A stretch of 64,000 nucleotides of DNA from Candidatus Schekmanbacteria bacterium (GTDB lineage Bacteria > CSSED10-310 > JACPHN01): the NCBI GenBank assembly GCA_016188575.1, contig JACPHN010000018.1, positions 1-64,000 on the forward strand. The letters are read 5' to 3'. The position numbers and the translations under genes are program-made. Every line of letters begins with the position of its first letter. Positions within the stretch are counted from its first letter, which is position 1. A model generated the notes under the pieces. That model had not been told where the DNA came from. It saw only the letters and a list, made by a program, of their open reading frames with translations, and searched no databases. Below are positions 26,290 through 35,323 of this stretch, piece by piece.

Positions 26290-26482
26290 TCTCCCAGGAG
26301 TCCGGATAAGGTAGGACAGCGTTTTTGCGCCGAACATCTCCGATACCCTTGCCCGCACCCAGGGACGGCAGGCCACAACGCGGTCCGCGATTGCGGAGTC
26401 GCCTACCTTCTCGTACAGCGCCGTGAAGTTTGCCGCCACCTCTTTCAAGGCCTTGTCGAGACCGCAATGCAGGAATAGGATT
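26290..26482 (-). pseudogene. Possible gene remnant between atpZ and the second propeller gene
   Basis: One minus-strand frame reads a protein-like helical segment (GLDKALKEVAANFTALYEKV, then SAIADRVVACRPWVRARVSEMF). It has no start codon or ribosome site and is bounded upstream by repeat copy D. Composition looks coding, but no family is recognised. The 374-base gap 26243-26616 otherwise contains only that repeat. Confidence 0.3.
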
Positions 26483-26494
26483 TGCTGCCTATCC

Positions 26495-26575
26495 CTCACC
26501 TCCCCCGCTTGCGGTGGGTAGGGACGGAGGCGGGGGAAAACGCGCCGGCCAGGCCGTGGATTCAGGGCGCCAGCC
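26495..26575. repeat. Dispersed intergenic palindromic repeat, copy D
   Basis: CACCTCCCCCGCTTGCGGTGGG forms an imperfect palindrome. It is followed by GGGACGGAGG, shared with copy A at 1437-1446, and by GTGGATTCAGGG, shared with copies A and B. The middle is diverged. Confidence 0.55.
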
Positions 26576-26616
26576 TGGCCTCGCGCCGGTCGTGCAGCCG
26601 CGCTACGCTGCCCGGC

Positions 26617-29412
26617 ATGCTCAACGCGCTCGAAAAGCTCCCGCGCTGGCGCGCGGTCGCGGCGCTCATCGCCGCCATCCTGGGACTGGCGCTCGGGGCC
26701 TGCCCGACCCGGGGAGCGGCGCCGCCGGAGCGGTCCGCCACGCGGACTCGAGTAACCCAGGACGTACAAGACCTCGTCGCTCGGCGCATCGCCGCCAGAC
26801 GGGCGCGGCCTCCCGCGCCCCATGACAAGCCCCGGGAAGCGTTGGCCTTCTACCTCGAAAAGCGCGTCCCTCCCGGCGAGTCTCTGGACGTCACGCGCTA
26901 TCGAGCGGCAATGGCCCACAGCGCCCGTATGACCCGCTACGCAAGCGGCACCGGCGCGCGCCTCGAACCCGCAGCGCAGGCGCCGGGGCGGAGCGGGCCG
27001 GTTTGGGAGGCGCTCGGGCCCGGAAACGTCGGCGGTCGCACGCGGGCGCTGGCTATCCGACTGGACCTGCCCTCGACACTGTACGCCGGCAGCGTCGGCG
27101 GGGGGATCTGGAAAAGCACCGATGCCGGCGACTCGTGGCGCGCCCTCGACGATTTCCTGCCCAACCTCGCGGTCAGCTCGCTGCTCATCGACCGCGCGGA
27201 CCCCACCCGGCTCTACGCCGGCACAGGTGAAGGCTACTACAACGCCGACGCCATCCGCGGTGCCGGCATCTTCGCCTCTACCGATGCCGGCGCCTCCTGG
27301 CAGCGCCTGGAAGCGACTGCGACCACAGCTTTTCAGTACGTCAATCGCCTTGCCCAGAGCCCGAACGACCCCTCAACCTTGTATGCGGCCACCCGCGCCG
27401 GTCTGCAGCGAAGCACCGACCGTGGGGTCTCGTGGACAAACGCGCTGGAGAACCCCAGCGCGAGGGTCGCTGGCCCCGCCTCCGCCGCCCGCGACGCCGC
27501 CGCCGCGACTTCCGCCGGCTTGCTCGAGGTCATCGTGCACCCGACGCGCTCACCCGACCTGGTGCTGGCCACGAGTGGTAGTTTCGTGTCGGATGGCGTC
27601 TACCGTTCGACAGACGGGGGCGAGAGCTGGACGCGCGTACTGGATTCGACCTCGGCGGGGGTTGCGGTGGGTCGGACGGTGCTTGCCTACGCGCCGTCGG
27701 TTCCCGACACGATATATGCGGCGGTTGCCGACACGGATGGGGCGGCGGCGGGGCTATTTCGCTCGACCGATGCCGGTGCGAGCTGGACACTCCGGCACGG
27801 CGGTGCCGCGGCGGGCCTCAACTGGCTCGACAACGTGTGCTTTTCGGGGTCGAATCAGGGCTGGTACGACCTGGCGCTCGCGGTGGATCCGGTCAACGCC
27901 AACCGTTTGTGGCTGGGCGGCATCGACCTCTTTCGCTCCGATGACGGAGGCGCGACGATTCGCCACGCGAGCTACTGGTATTTGATCGAGGTGCTCTTCA
28001 ACTCGTATGCGCACGCTGACCAGCACCTGATCGTCTTTCACCCCGGCTATGACGGCGCGGCCAACACTACCGTGTACTTCGCGAACGACGGCGGGCTGTT
28101 CCGCTCAGGGAACGCACTCGCGGCGACCGACAGCACCTTTGACTGCAACATCTTTGGACTCGCCGACGTCGAATACACCAATCTGAACAACGGCTACGGC
28201 GCTACGCAGTTCTATCACGGCGTACCGTTCCCCGACGGGCGAACGTATTTCGGTGGCACGCAGGACAATGGCACGGTGCTCGGAACGGACGCTGATGGTG
28301 CCGACGACTGGCGGCGAGTGCACAGCGGAGACGGCGGCTATGTGGCGGTCGACGCGACGAACACGGACGTCCTGTACGCGGAGACCACGGACATCTCCAT
28401 CGTCAAGTCGACCAATGGTGGTAGCTCGTTCAAACCGGCGACGACAGGCATTTCGGATACTGGTCTGTTCATCAATCCCTTCACCATGAGCCCGAACAAC
28501 TCGCAGATCTTGTGGACGGGAGGGTACAAGCCGTGGCGGACGACGAATGCCGGGGCGCAGTGGGAACAGGCCGGGACCTTTCCCGGCGGCGGGCGCGTCA
28601 CCGCCCTGGCGGTGGCGCCCGGCAACGACGCGATCGCGGCCATGGCGACATCGAGCGGCATCGTCTACCGCTCCGCAAATGCGATGGATGCGGCGCCGGC
28701 GTGGAGCGACGTATCGGCAGGTTTGCCGGGCAGCCGCATTTCGTGGATCACCATCGATCCCAACGACGCGGACGTCATGTACGTCACCCACTCACGGTTT
28801 GGCGCTGGCCACGTCTATCGCACGACAAATGGTGGCGGCGAGTGGGCCGTCATCGATGGTTCTGGAGACACGGCGCTCCCGGACGTGCCGGCTCACACCC
28901 TCGCCGTTCACCCCGAGATTCCGGATCAGCTCTACGTCGGCACAGACCTTGGCGTTTATGTGACTCTTGATGGCGGGACCTCCTGGATGGTCGAGAACAC
29001 GGGTTTCGCAAACGTGGTCACGGAGTCGCTAGCGGTGCAGCAGTCCGGCGGCAGGGTGCGGCTGTTCGCCTTCACGCACGGGCGCGGTGCCTTTCGTACC
29101 GACATCAGCGTCACCCCGACGGCGACGGTGACAGCGACGCCCACGCGCACGCCGGTCGCCAGCGCCACTCCGACCGCGACCATGACGGTGCCGTCGACGG
29201 CCATCGCGACGGCCTCCCCGGCGCTACCAGGGACCGCCACCGCGACCCCGACGGCGACGGCGACGGGCAGCGCACCTGGGGCGGTTCCCATCGGCACGGG
29301 CCGGGACGCGACACTTCACGCAATCATCATCGGCATCGCCCTGTCCGCGCTGCGGGTGCGACGGGCGCGGAGGGCACGCCGGGGCGCCCCCGCGACGGTT
29401 TTTCTCCGCTAA
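26617..29412 (+). CDS. Secreted Asp-box (VPS10/sortilin-like) propeller protein with Thr/Pro linker
   Basis: 931 residues. The ATG at 26617 starts a signal sequence ending LGLALGACP, with a possible lipobox cysteine at LGAC. About residues 140-830 contain nine or more Asp-boxes (STDAGDSW, STDAGASW, STDGGESW, STNGGSSF, TLDGGTSW) that build a large propeller of the VPS10 type. An 60-residue Thr/Pro/Ala-rich linker follows, then a short hydrophobic segment and the basic tail RVRRARRARRG. A longer frame reaching 26482 runs through repeat copy D and is rejected. Paralogue of the 1531-4098 protein but with a different C-terminal anchor. Probably surface-exposed; ligand unknown. Confidence 0.85.
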   Translation: MLNALEKLPRWRAVAALIAAILGLALGACPTRGAAPPERSATRTRVTQDVQDLVARRIAARRARPPAPHDKPREALAFYLEKRVPPGESLDVTRYRAAMAHSARMTRYASGTGARLEPAAQAPGRSGPVWEALGPGNVGGRTRALAIRLDLPSTLYAGSVGGGIWKSTDAGDSWRALDDFLPNLAVSSLLIDRADPTRLYAGTGEGYYNADAIRGAGIFASTDAGASWQRLEATATTAFQYVNRLAQSPNDPSTLYAATRAGLQRSTDRGVSWTNALENPSARVAGPASAARDAAAATSAGLLEVIVHPTRSPDLVLATSGSFVSDGVYRSTDGGESWTRVLDSTSAGVAVGRTVLAYAPSVPDTIYAAVADTDGAAAGLFRSTDAGASWTLRHGGAAAGLNWLDNVCFSGSNQGWYDLALAVDPVNANRLWLGGIDLFRSDDGGATIRHASYWYLIEVLFNSYAHADQHLIVFHPGYDGAANTTVYFANDGGLFRSGNALAATDSTFDCNIFGLADVEYTNLNNGYGATQFYHGVPFPDGRTYFGGTQDNGTVLGTDADGADDWRRVHSGDGGYVAVDATNTDVLYAETTDISIVKSTNGGSSFKPATTGISDTGLFINPFTMSPNNSQILWTGGYKPWRTTNAGAQWEQAGTFPGGGRVTALAVAPGNDAIAAMATSSGIVYRSANAMDAAPAWSDVSAGLPGSRISWITIDPNDADVMYVTHSRFGAGHVYRTTNGGGEWAVIDGSGDTALPDVPAHTLAVHPEIPDQLYVGTDLGVYVTLDGGTSWMVENTGFANVVTESLAVQQSGGRVRLFAFTHGRGAFRTDISVTPTATVTATPTRTPVASATPTATMTVPSTAIATASPALPGTATATPTATATGSAPGAVPIGTGRDATLHAIIIGIALSALRVRRARRARRGAPATVFLR

Positions 29413-29442
29413 CGCCTGGCTCACTCCCATGCGAGGCTTCTC

Positions 29443-29886
29443 ATGTACGAAAAGACGTTTGTGGCTGGTTGGGCGGACATGGATTTCAACTCCCACATGA
29501 AGAATACCGCGTTTCTGGACAAGTCGGCCGACACGCGCATGATGTATTTCGCGGCAAACGGCTTCCCGATGTCGCAGTTCGTGGCGCTCGAGATTGGCCC
29601 GGTGATCATGAAGGATGAAGTTGAGTACTCCAGGGAGGTCGGGCTCCTGGAAACGGTGAACGTGACGCTTGCGGTCGCCGCGCTGGCGAATGACGGCAGC
29701 CGGTGGATGATGCGCAACGAGATTTTTCGCGCGGACGGGAAACTCGCGGCCCGCGTGACCAGCACCGGCGGCTGGCTGAGCCTCCGCAGCCGGCGGCTGG
29801 TGGCTCCGCCGGAAGCGTTGCTTGGCGCTTTGAGCGCACTGGAGCGAACAGCGGATTTTCAGACGCTGGCGTCGAGTCTGCGCTGA
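29443..29886 (+). CDS. Acyl-CoA thioesterase, 4HBT hotdog family
   Basis: 147 residues, one hotdog domain. WADMDFNSHMKNTAFLD (about 10-26) matches the 4-hydroxybenzoyl-CoA/YbgC thioesterase active-site segment, with Asp-12 or Asp-14 as the likely catalytic acid. GAGG-type ribosome site six bases before the ATG. It probably hydrolyses an acyl-CoA in the cytoplasm; chain preference unknown. It stands alone between a surface protein and a - strand phosphatase. Confidence 0.85.
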   Translation: MYEKTFVAGWADMDFNSHMKNTAFLDKSADTRMMYFAANGFPMSQFVALEIGPVIMKDEVEYSREVGLLETVNVTLAVAALANDGSRWMMRNEIFRADGKLAARVTSTGGWLSLRSRRLVAPPEALLGALSALERTADFQTLASSLR

Positions 29887-29931
29887 GAGTCAGGTTGGGG
29901 TTGGCCCGGACAGAAGCAGCGCCGGGGCAGC

Positions 29932-30882
29932 TCAGCGCCCGCGCGCTGCGCGCTCCTCGAGCACCTGGCGCGCCGCCTGGAGAACGCGGTCATGGGCGCG
30001 GCCGTTGGTCGCCGCAAAGCCATCGCGATTGTGCAGACGCAGCATCGGCGAGCCGATATCGTCGGCCCTGTTCACTTCCAGGAGCCCGCCGTAGACGATG
30101 GGCGAGCCGTCGAGCTTGGTCAGCATGCCACCCGCCGCCACGAGAATGGCGTGCGGTGCGCAGGTATCCCACAGCCGGGTACCGGATGACGGGTGAAGAT
30201 ACAGATCGGCATGCCGGCAGGCGAGCATCGTGACCTTCACGCCGACGCTCCCGCGGCGGACTTCGGACTCAATTCCCAGGCGCTGGGCGATCGCCGATAC
30301 TGCGTCGGAGCGATGCGATCGCGACACGACCAGAGTCATGCGCTCCGGTTGCGACACGGTGCTCACCTGCAGCGGGAACGTGTCGAGCGGCGCGGGGAGC
30401 GGCGCGTCTTCGGTAGCCGAGGCGTCGACCTCGTACCGTTCGATGCCCCCCTGGCGTTGCATGGCCCAGGAGAGCAGCCCGGGTTGCGGTTGAAAGACTG
30501 CCCCCACGACCGGCGATCCGGCCACAGCCAGACCGATCATCACGGCGTAGTCGTCGCGACCATCCAGGTATTCGCGCGTTCCATCGAGCGGATCGACGAA
30601 CCAGACGCGATCGCGCTCGAGCTCGGAGATGTCCGCGGACTCCTCGGCGACGACGCCATCCTCGGGGAAGGATGCCTTGAGCGCCTCGACGATGTACCGA
30701 TTGGCGGCGACGTCGGCAGCAGTCACGGGTTCGGCGTTGTCCTTTGCCCAGACAGCGCTCGCGTCGGAGGCGATGCGGTCGCGCATCCGCAGCAGGATGA
30801 TGCCGGCGCGAAACGCGAGCCGCCGCGCCGCCGCCAGCTCGGCGCCGTAGCGCTCAGTCGCGAGCTCTGGATATGTAGACAT
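29932..30882 (-). CDS. Inositol monophosphatase/CysQ-family phosphatase
   Basis: 316 residues from the ATG at 30882 (GGAG nine bases upstream); an ATG 14 codons earlier lacks a site. Metal ligands are seen in EESAD (about 75), WFVDPLDGTREYL (about 92) and the C-terminal GTRLWDTCAPHAILVAAGG (about 240). This is the Li+-sensitive Mg2+ phosphatase family. The TREYL variant after DGT is typical of 3'(2'),5'-bisphosphate nucleotidases (CysQ), so PAP hydrolysis is the first guess and inositol phosphate the second. Confidence 0.88.
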   Translation of the reverse strand: MSTYPELATERYGAELAAARRLAFRAGIILLRMRDRIASDASAVWAKDNAEPVTAADVAANRYIVEALKASFPEDGVVAEESADISELERDRVWFVDPLDGTREYLDGRDDYAVMIGLAVAGSPVVGAVFQPQPGLLSWAMQRQGGIERYEVDASATEDAPLPAPLDTFPLQVSTVSQPERMTLVVSRSHRSDAVSAIAQRLGIESEVRRGSVGVKVTMLACRHADLYLHPSSGTRLWDTCAPHAILVAAGGMLTKLDGSPIVYGGLLEVNRADDIGSPMLRLHNRDGFAATNGRAHDRVLQAARQVLEERAARGR

Positions 30883-31226
30883 CGCACAGTCTCCGGGAAA
30901 GCCATTTGCGATTCCTGCTCCCACTATAGCCCGACGGGAGACCGACCGCCCGCATGCCGCGCCCGGCCGGGGCAGCCTGAACCCGCCGCCGGTTCGACTA
31001 CATGCTGAGTGGAACGCGCATCACGAAGACTCCTTACTTCACCTTCCCCTGCAACCGGACGGCGGGGCGCTGTCGCGTCGATATCGAACCGGTGGTGGAT
31101 AGGGCTGGCAGGCTCGCTTGACAAGCGCTGCCTACGGCTCTACGGAAGAGAGGCAGAGCGATCGCCCCGGCCATTCCTCGCAACGCCTTCCGCGCCTGCG
31201 GCGCGGCACATCCATGGAGCACATCC
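30883..31226. other. Divergent intergenic region containing repeat copy C
   Basis: 344 bases between the phosphatase and a membrane protein gene. Apart from the repeat at about 31010-31105, no gene or RNA is seen. Confidence 0.5.
31010..31105. repeat. Dispersed intergenic repeat, copy C
   Basis: Contains GCGCATCACGAAG (exact match to copy A), a degenerate CCTTCCCCTGCAACC palindrome core, and GGCGCTGTCGCGTCG...AACCGGTGGTGGAT matching copies A and B. Copies A and C are collinear over about 90 bases, which makes common origin clear. Confidence 0.7.
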
Positions 31227-31790
31227 TTGGCTAGACAACCGGTACTCCTCGGCTCCCGCTCGGGCTGGGCGCGCCCGCCGTGGGCCACGCCGTTGGCCAT
31301 CATCGGTGTCGGCGCCGCGTTTTCGGTGGTGGCGGTACTCGCTGGTCAGGGTCGGCTCCTGGCGGGGGGAGCGCGGCTCATGCCGCCGGTGTCCGCTTCC
31401 ATCGAGCAAGCGGTGTTGATCGCGCTGTTCGCCCTCGGCGTCCTGTTCTGCCATGGCTCGGCCTACGTCGTGTTCACCCTGAGCGATCACGCGCTGCTCG
31501 GCGGGGTCGGCACGAGGGCGCTCTGGCTCCGCCGCCTGCTCGCCTCCGTAGGCACCGCGTCCACCGTGGGCGCACTATTCATTCAGTTGTTCGTGGGCGT
31601 CGAGAACCTTCAGGATCGGTTCGCTTACGCCACACATGGCATTGCGTACGCGACCGCCCCGCTTGTGGCGATGGCGCTCGCCTTCGTCGTGCTCGAGCGG
31701 CGCCGGCCGACGCCCCCCGCGAGCAGCGCCCCACAACCGTACGTGCCCCCGCAGTCGACGTGGACACCTCCGGACGTCAGCCAATGGTAG
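31227..31790 (+). CDS. Four-helix membrane protein of unknown function
   Basis: 187 residues. The TTG start has GGAG seven bases upstream, and no ATG is available in frame. Four hydrophobic segments lie at about 25-45, 60-82, 100-125 and 138-158, followed by a Pro-rich cytoplasmic tail. Its end overlaps the next gene by seven bases, suggesting joint function with the DUF2804 protein. No family recognised. Confidence 0.65.
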   Translation: MARQPVLLGSRSGWARPPWATPLAIIGVGAAFSVVAVLAGQGRLLAGGARLMPPVSASIEQAVLIALFALGVLFCHGSAYVVFTLSDHALLGGVGTRALWLRRLLASVGTASTVGALFIQLFVGVENLQDRFAYATHGIAYATAPLVAMALAFVVLERRRPTPPASSAPQPYVPPQSTWTPPDVSQW

Positions 31791-32848
31791 CTCCGGCCGC
31801 CGCTCCCCTGAAGCCCGGCCTGCGCGACCGGCCGCTCGACGCCAGAGACGTTGCGGACGCCAGAGTCCCGGATCTCGGACCGTGGCTCGCCGATCCTCCG
31901 ACGATCGTGCCGTTTTCCTGGCTTGGCAGAGCCCTGCGCAAGCTGCGACTCAAACACTGGCAGTTCGTTTCCGTCACCTCGCCATCGCTCTTCATGGGCA
32001 TCGGCGCCGTCTCGCTCCATTTTGTCAGCGCCGCCTTTGCATACGTCTACCTCAAGGAGGAGAAGCGCTACGAAGAGTTCTCCGCGGTGGCGCCGCTGGC
32101 ACTCGGAACCACCTACGGCGGCCGGCCCGACAGCGGCGAGACCTCATTTTCTACGCCATTCATGAACGTCCGCTTCGCCAGCGACTGCGTGCGGCACGTG
32201 CGGGAAATCTCGGTGGACGCCAGAAAATCCTCGCTGCGGTTGCGGGCGAGCCTGGTCGTGAGCGAGCTGCCAAGCTGGTCCTCGGAGGCCCTCAACCTGG
32301 TATCGGATCTCGGTGGCGGCCGCCCCAGCTTCACCTTCAAGGCGGTGGGAGCTCCCGCCTCGGGCGGCGTGTTCCTCGGCAAGGAGCATTTCCCGGTGCG
32401 CGCCGGAGAAGCGCTCGCGTGCGTCGACTGGACGACCGCGTATTCGACCCGCGTGACCACGTGGAATTGGGCAAGTGCCGCTGGCTTCGACGCGCGCGGT
32501 CGCATCATCGGCTTCAATCTCGCGCGCGGCATCAACGAAGCCGCCAACGGCGTCACCGAGAACGCGGTCTGGATCGAGGGACGCCGGATGCCGATCGCCA
32601 CCTGCCGGTTTTCCTTCGACCATGGCAATCCCATGAGCTCGTGGACGATTCGCTCCGACGATGGCCGCATCAGCCTCCGGTTCCTGCCGGTCGGCCTTCG
32701 GCGCGAACAGGTGAACCTGCTCGTGGTCAATTCGAACCTGCTGCAGACCTTCGGGCTGTTCCGCGGCCACGCCGTGGATAACGATGGGGTGCGACATGGC
32801 TTCGACAACATCTTCGGCGTAACGGAGGACCATTACTCCAGGTGGTAA
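31784..32848 (+). CDS. DUF2804 family protein
   Basis: 354 residues starting within the upstream stop (ATGGTAG). The pattern of a hydrophobic N-terminal segment (SPSLFMGIGAVSLHFVSAAF) followed by a beta-rich domain matches DUF2804. Motifs in that domain include TTWNWASAAGF, RGRIIGFNLARGINEAANGV, ENAVWIEGR and VTEDHYSRW. The biochemical role of that family is unknown. uvrC begins four bases after its stop. Confidence 0.85.
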   Translation: MVAPAAAPLKPGLRDRPLDARDVADARVPDLGPWLADPPTIVPFSWLGRALRKLRLKHWQFVSVTSPSLFMGIGAVSLHFVSAAFAYVYLKEEKRYEEFSAVAPLALGTTYGGRPDSGETSFSTPFMNVRFASDCVRHVREISVDARKSSLRLRASLVVSELPSWSSEALNLVSDLGGGRPSFTFKAVGAPASGGVFLGKEHFPVRAGEALACVDWTTAYSTRVTTWNWASAAGFDARGRIIGFNLARGINEAANGVTENAVWIEGRRMPIATCRFSFDHGNPMSSWTIRSDDGRISLRFLPVGLRREQVNLLVVNSNLLQTFGLFRGHAVDNDGVRHGFDNIFGVTEDHYSRW

Positions 32849-32852
32849 GCGC

Positions 32853-34718
32853 ATGGCGCTGTTAGATGACCGCCTCGCCACCCTGCCACGTTGCCCTGGT
32901 GTGTATCTGTTCCTCGATCGCGGCGGCAGTGTTCTGTACGTAGGTAAGGCGGCCAATCTGCGCGCGCGGGTGCGCTCCTACTTTCACAGCCCGGAGCAGC
33001 TCTCCGAAAAAACGCGCTCGCTCGTGCAGCACATCGCGGACCTCGAGATCATTACCACCGATGATGAGCTCGCGGCGCTCGCCCTCGAATCCAATCTCAT
33101 CAAGGAGAAACGGCCGCGCTTCAACATCATCCTTCGCGACGACAAGCAGTACCCGTACGTCCAACTCACCGCCAGCCACGCGTTCCCGCGCATCAACGTC
33201 GTGCGCCGCGTGGAGAAGGACGGCAATCAGTATTTCGGCCCGTTCCTATCGGCCAGCGCGCTGCGGGCGACGCTGCGGCTGATTCACGCCATTGTTCCCA
33301 TCCGGCAATGCTCGGATGGCATCTTTGCCACCGTCAAGCGGCCCTGCCTGTACTTTCAGATTGGCCAGTGCGAGGCGCCGTGCGCGAGGCTGCAGAGCGC
33401 GGAGGGGTATGCCGAGCACGTCGCCGTGGCGCGCGAGCTCCTCGCGGGCAGGACCGCTGCGGTCGTCAAGATGCTCGAGAGCCGCATGACCGAGGCAGCG
33501 GAGGCGCTCGCCTTCGAACGTGCGGCGGAGTTTCGCGACAAGCTGCTGTTGCTGCAGTCCTTCTCCGAAAGACAGGACATGATCAGCGTGCAACAGGAGG
33601 ATGCCGACATCGTCGGGCTCGTGCAGGCGGATACCAAGGCGTGGGTCGTCGAGGTGTTCCACGTGCGTCAGGGGCGAGTCGTCGGCCGCTACCGCTCGCG
33701 CGTCAGCGACCGCGAAGGAGGCGGCACCCGGAGCGAAGTCACGGGCGCCTTCGTCGAGCAGTACTACCGCACCGGGCGTTTCGTCCCACCGGAGGTCGTG
33801 TTGCGAGAAAGGCCGCAATCAGCGGAGCTGCTCGAAGCGTGGCTCACGCAAAAGCGCGGCGGCAAGGTCGTGCTGCACGTGCCGCAGCGAGGGCGCAAGG
33901 TCAGGCTGCTGCGACTGGTCGAGGAGAATCTGGCGATGAAGGCGGAGCTCGGCGGTGGCGAGGCGCCGGAGAGTGAAGAGGTGCTGCTGGAGCTGCGCGA
34001 GATTCTCGAGCTCGACCGCGTGCCGTATCGCATCGAATGTTTCGACGTGTCGACGTTTCAGGGCGCTTCGCCCGTCGGCTCCATGGTGGTGTTCGAGGGC
34101 GGAAGGCCAAAACGCGAGGACTATCGCCGGTTCCGAATTCAACACGTCGAGGGGGTGGACGACTACGAGATGATGCGGGAGATCGTCGGTCGGCGGTATC
34201 GGCGGTTGCGGGAGGAGGGGGGACCGCCCCCCGACCTCATCCTGATCGACGGCGGCGCAGGCCACCTGGCGGCGGCCTGCGCGGTGCTCGCCGAAGAGGC
34301 CATTGAAGCCGTTGACGTGCTCTCCATCGCCAAGGACCGAGCACGCGGATCCGGTAGCGAGCGCATGCGCACCGGCGAGCGCATCTTCAAGCCGGGCGTG
34401 GAGGCGGCGCGGGTGCTGGCCGCCGACGAAAGCTCGGAGAGCGCGCTGCGGCTATTGCAGCGGGTGCGCGACGAGGCGCATCGGTTCGCCATTACCTATC
34501 ATCGGAAGCTGCGGGGTGACACATCCTTGCGCTCCGCGTTGAGGCAGATCCCTGGCGTCGGCCCCAAGCGCTGCCAGGCGCTGCTCACTCACCTCGGGAG
34601 CGCCGGTGCCGTGCAGGTAGCTTCCGTCGACGAGCTGCGCGCCGTGCCCGGAATCGATCGTCCGACCGCGGAGCGCATTCACGGGTTTTTCCACGCGGCC
34701 AGGGTCTCGCAGGACTGA
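32853..34718 (+). CDS. uvrC: Excinuclease ABC subunit C
   Basis: 621 residues, the normal length. It makes both incisions in nucleotide excision repair with UvrA/UvrB. Order: GIY-YIG nuclease (GVYLFLDRGGSVLYVGKA, 16-33), Cys-rich segment (RPCLYFQIGQCEAPC, about 163), UVR/UvrB-binding helix (about 205-240), RNase-H-like nuclease (FDVSTFQGASPVGSMVVF, about 393; LILIDGGAGHL) and a C-terminal double helix-hairpin-helix (QIPGVGPKRCQALL; AVPGIDRPTAERI). The AGGTGG ribosome site is inside the end of the DUF2804 gene. Confidence 0.97.
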   Translation: MALLDDRLATLPRCPGVYLFLDRGGSVLYVGKAANLRARVRSYFHSPEQLSEKTRSLVQHIADLEIITTDDELAALALESNLIKEKRPRFNIILRDDKQYPYVQLTASHAFPRINVVRRVEKDGNQYFGPFLSASALRATLRLIHAIVPIRQCSDGIFATVKRPCLYFQIGQCEAPCARLQSAEGYAEHVAVARELLAGRTAAVVKMLESRMTEAAEALAFERAAEFRDKLLLLQSFSERQDMISVQQEDADIVGLVQADTKAWVVEVFHVRQGRVVGRYRSRVSDREGGGTRSEVTGAFVEQYYRTGRFVPPEVVLRERPQSAELLEAWLTQKRGGKVVLHVPQRGRKVRLLRLVEENLAMKAELGGGEAPESEEVLLELREILELDRVPYRIECFDVSTFQGASPVGSMVVFEGGRPKREDYRRFRIQHVEGVDDYEMMREIVGRRYRRLREEGGPPPDLILIDGGAGHLAAACAVLAEEAIEAVDVLSIAKDRARGSGSERMRTGERIFKPGVEAARVLAADESSESALRLLQRVRDEAHRFAITYHRKLRGDTSLRSALRQIPGVGPKRCQALLTHLGSAGAVQVASVDELRAVPGIDRPTAERIHGFFHAARVSQD

Positions 34719-35176
34719 GCCGCGGCGCACAGCGGGCTCCCCTCATGAGCCGCGTGATCCCCAAGATCCTCCGGCACATCGGTTGGAAGCACGTCGATCC
34801 GCCACCGCCGCGCTATCACGCGCCCGAAGTTCCTGACGCGGTAGCGTTGCGTTAGCTACCGAGGTTCAGTCGCTGCGTGAAGGTCGGCGACTGCTCTTTC
34901 GACCTCAGATTGGCATATCCAGAAGGTCTTTTGCCTGCGCATCGATTGGGCTGCGTCAGGATGGCCGTGAAATTGAATGTTGTCCATGGGCGCGTGTTCT
35001 CTTGTCCTTCCCGTGATGGGCGCTTTTTCTTTCCAGCGGCCGTCCAGAATCGCGATTATTGCGCGATTTTTTTGGGGGGGGGCGCCTCTTGACAGGTAGC
35101 GCCGTTCGGCCTAGATTATCGGTCGTGAGACGGCAAAGTCCAACTTCCTATAGACAAGTGCGACAAGGCGCTCAGC
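34719..35176. other. 458-base low-conservation stretch with possible transposase remnant and homopolymer tract
   Basis: A 36-residue frame at 34745-34855 (RVIPKILRHIGW...DPPPPRYHAPE) vaguely resembles the C-terminal end of some transposases and has no ribosome site. A T7G9 homopolymer tract lies at about 35067-35082 and a strong promoter at 35089-35117. No intact gene is seen. The area looks like an insertion or decay scar. Confidence 0.4.
35089..35117 (+). promoter_or_regulatory. Strong sigma-70 promoter
   Basis: Perfect TTGACA, 17-base spacer, then TAGATT (two mismatches to TATAAT). Transcription would start near 35124 and read into the two unknown genes downstream. Confidence 0.65.
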
Positions 35177-35323
35177 TTGATCGGCCAGGAGATCCAGTCC
35201 GTGGAGAGCTACTCCAAGGGCGTGGACCAGGTGTTTACGGATCTCGAATCGAACCCGGCCTTCCGGGATCGCATCGAGAAGCTCGGCCGTGAAGACGCTC
35301 CTCGGGACGATGTGACGGCGTGA
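35177..35323 (+). CDS. Small helical protein of unknown function
   Basis: The frame is open from 35129 and its peptide looks coding throughout (ALSLIGQEIQSVESYSKG, then VDQVFTDLESNPAFRDRI). The start is uncertain. TTG at 35177 and GTG at 35201 (AGGAG nine bases upstream) are the candidates, and the frame before them may be a truncated 5' end. The product of about 40-48 residues is an acidic helix pair. The stop overlaps the GTG of the next gene (GTGA), the best evidence that it is translated. Confidence 0.5.
   Translation: MIGQEIQSVESYSKGVDQVFTDLESNPAFRDRIEKLGREDAPRDDVTA

Noticed and set aside
29105-29275. Second low-complexity repeat tract
   Set aside because: It is the Thr/Pro linker of the second propeller protein, not a separate element.
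34877-35092. 71-codon frame ending in the T7G9 tract
   Set aside because: No ribosome site, no homology recognised, and its end is created by the homopolymer.
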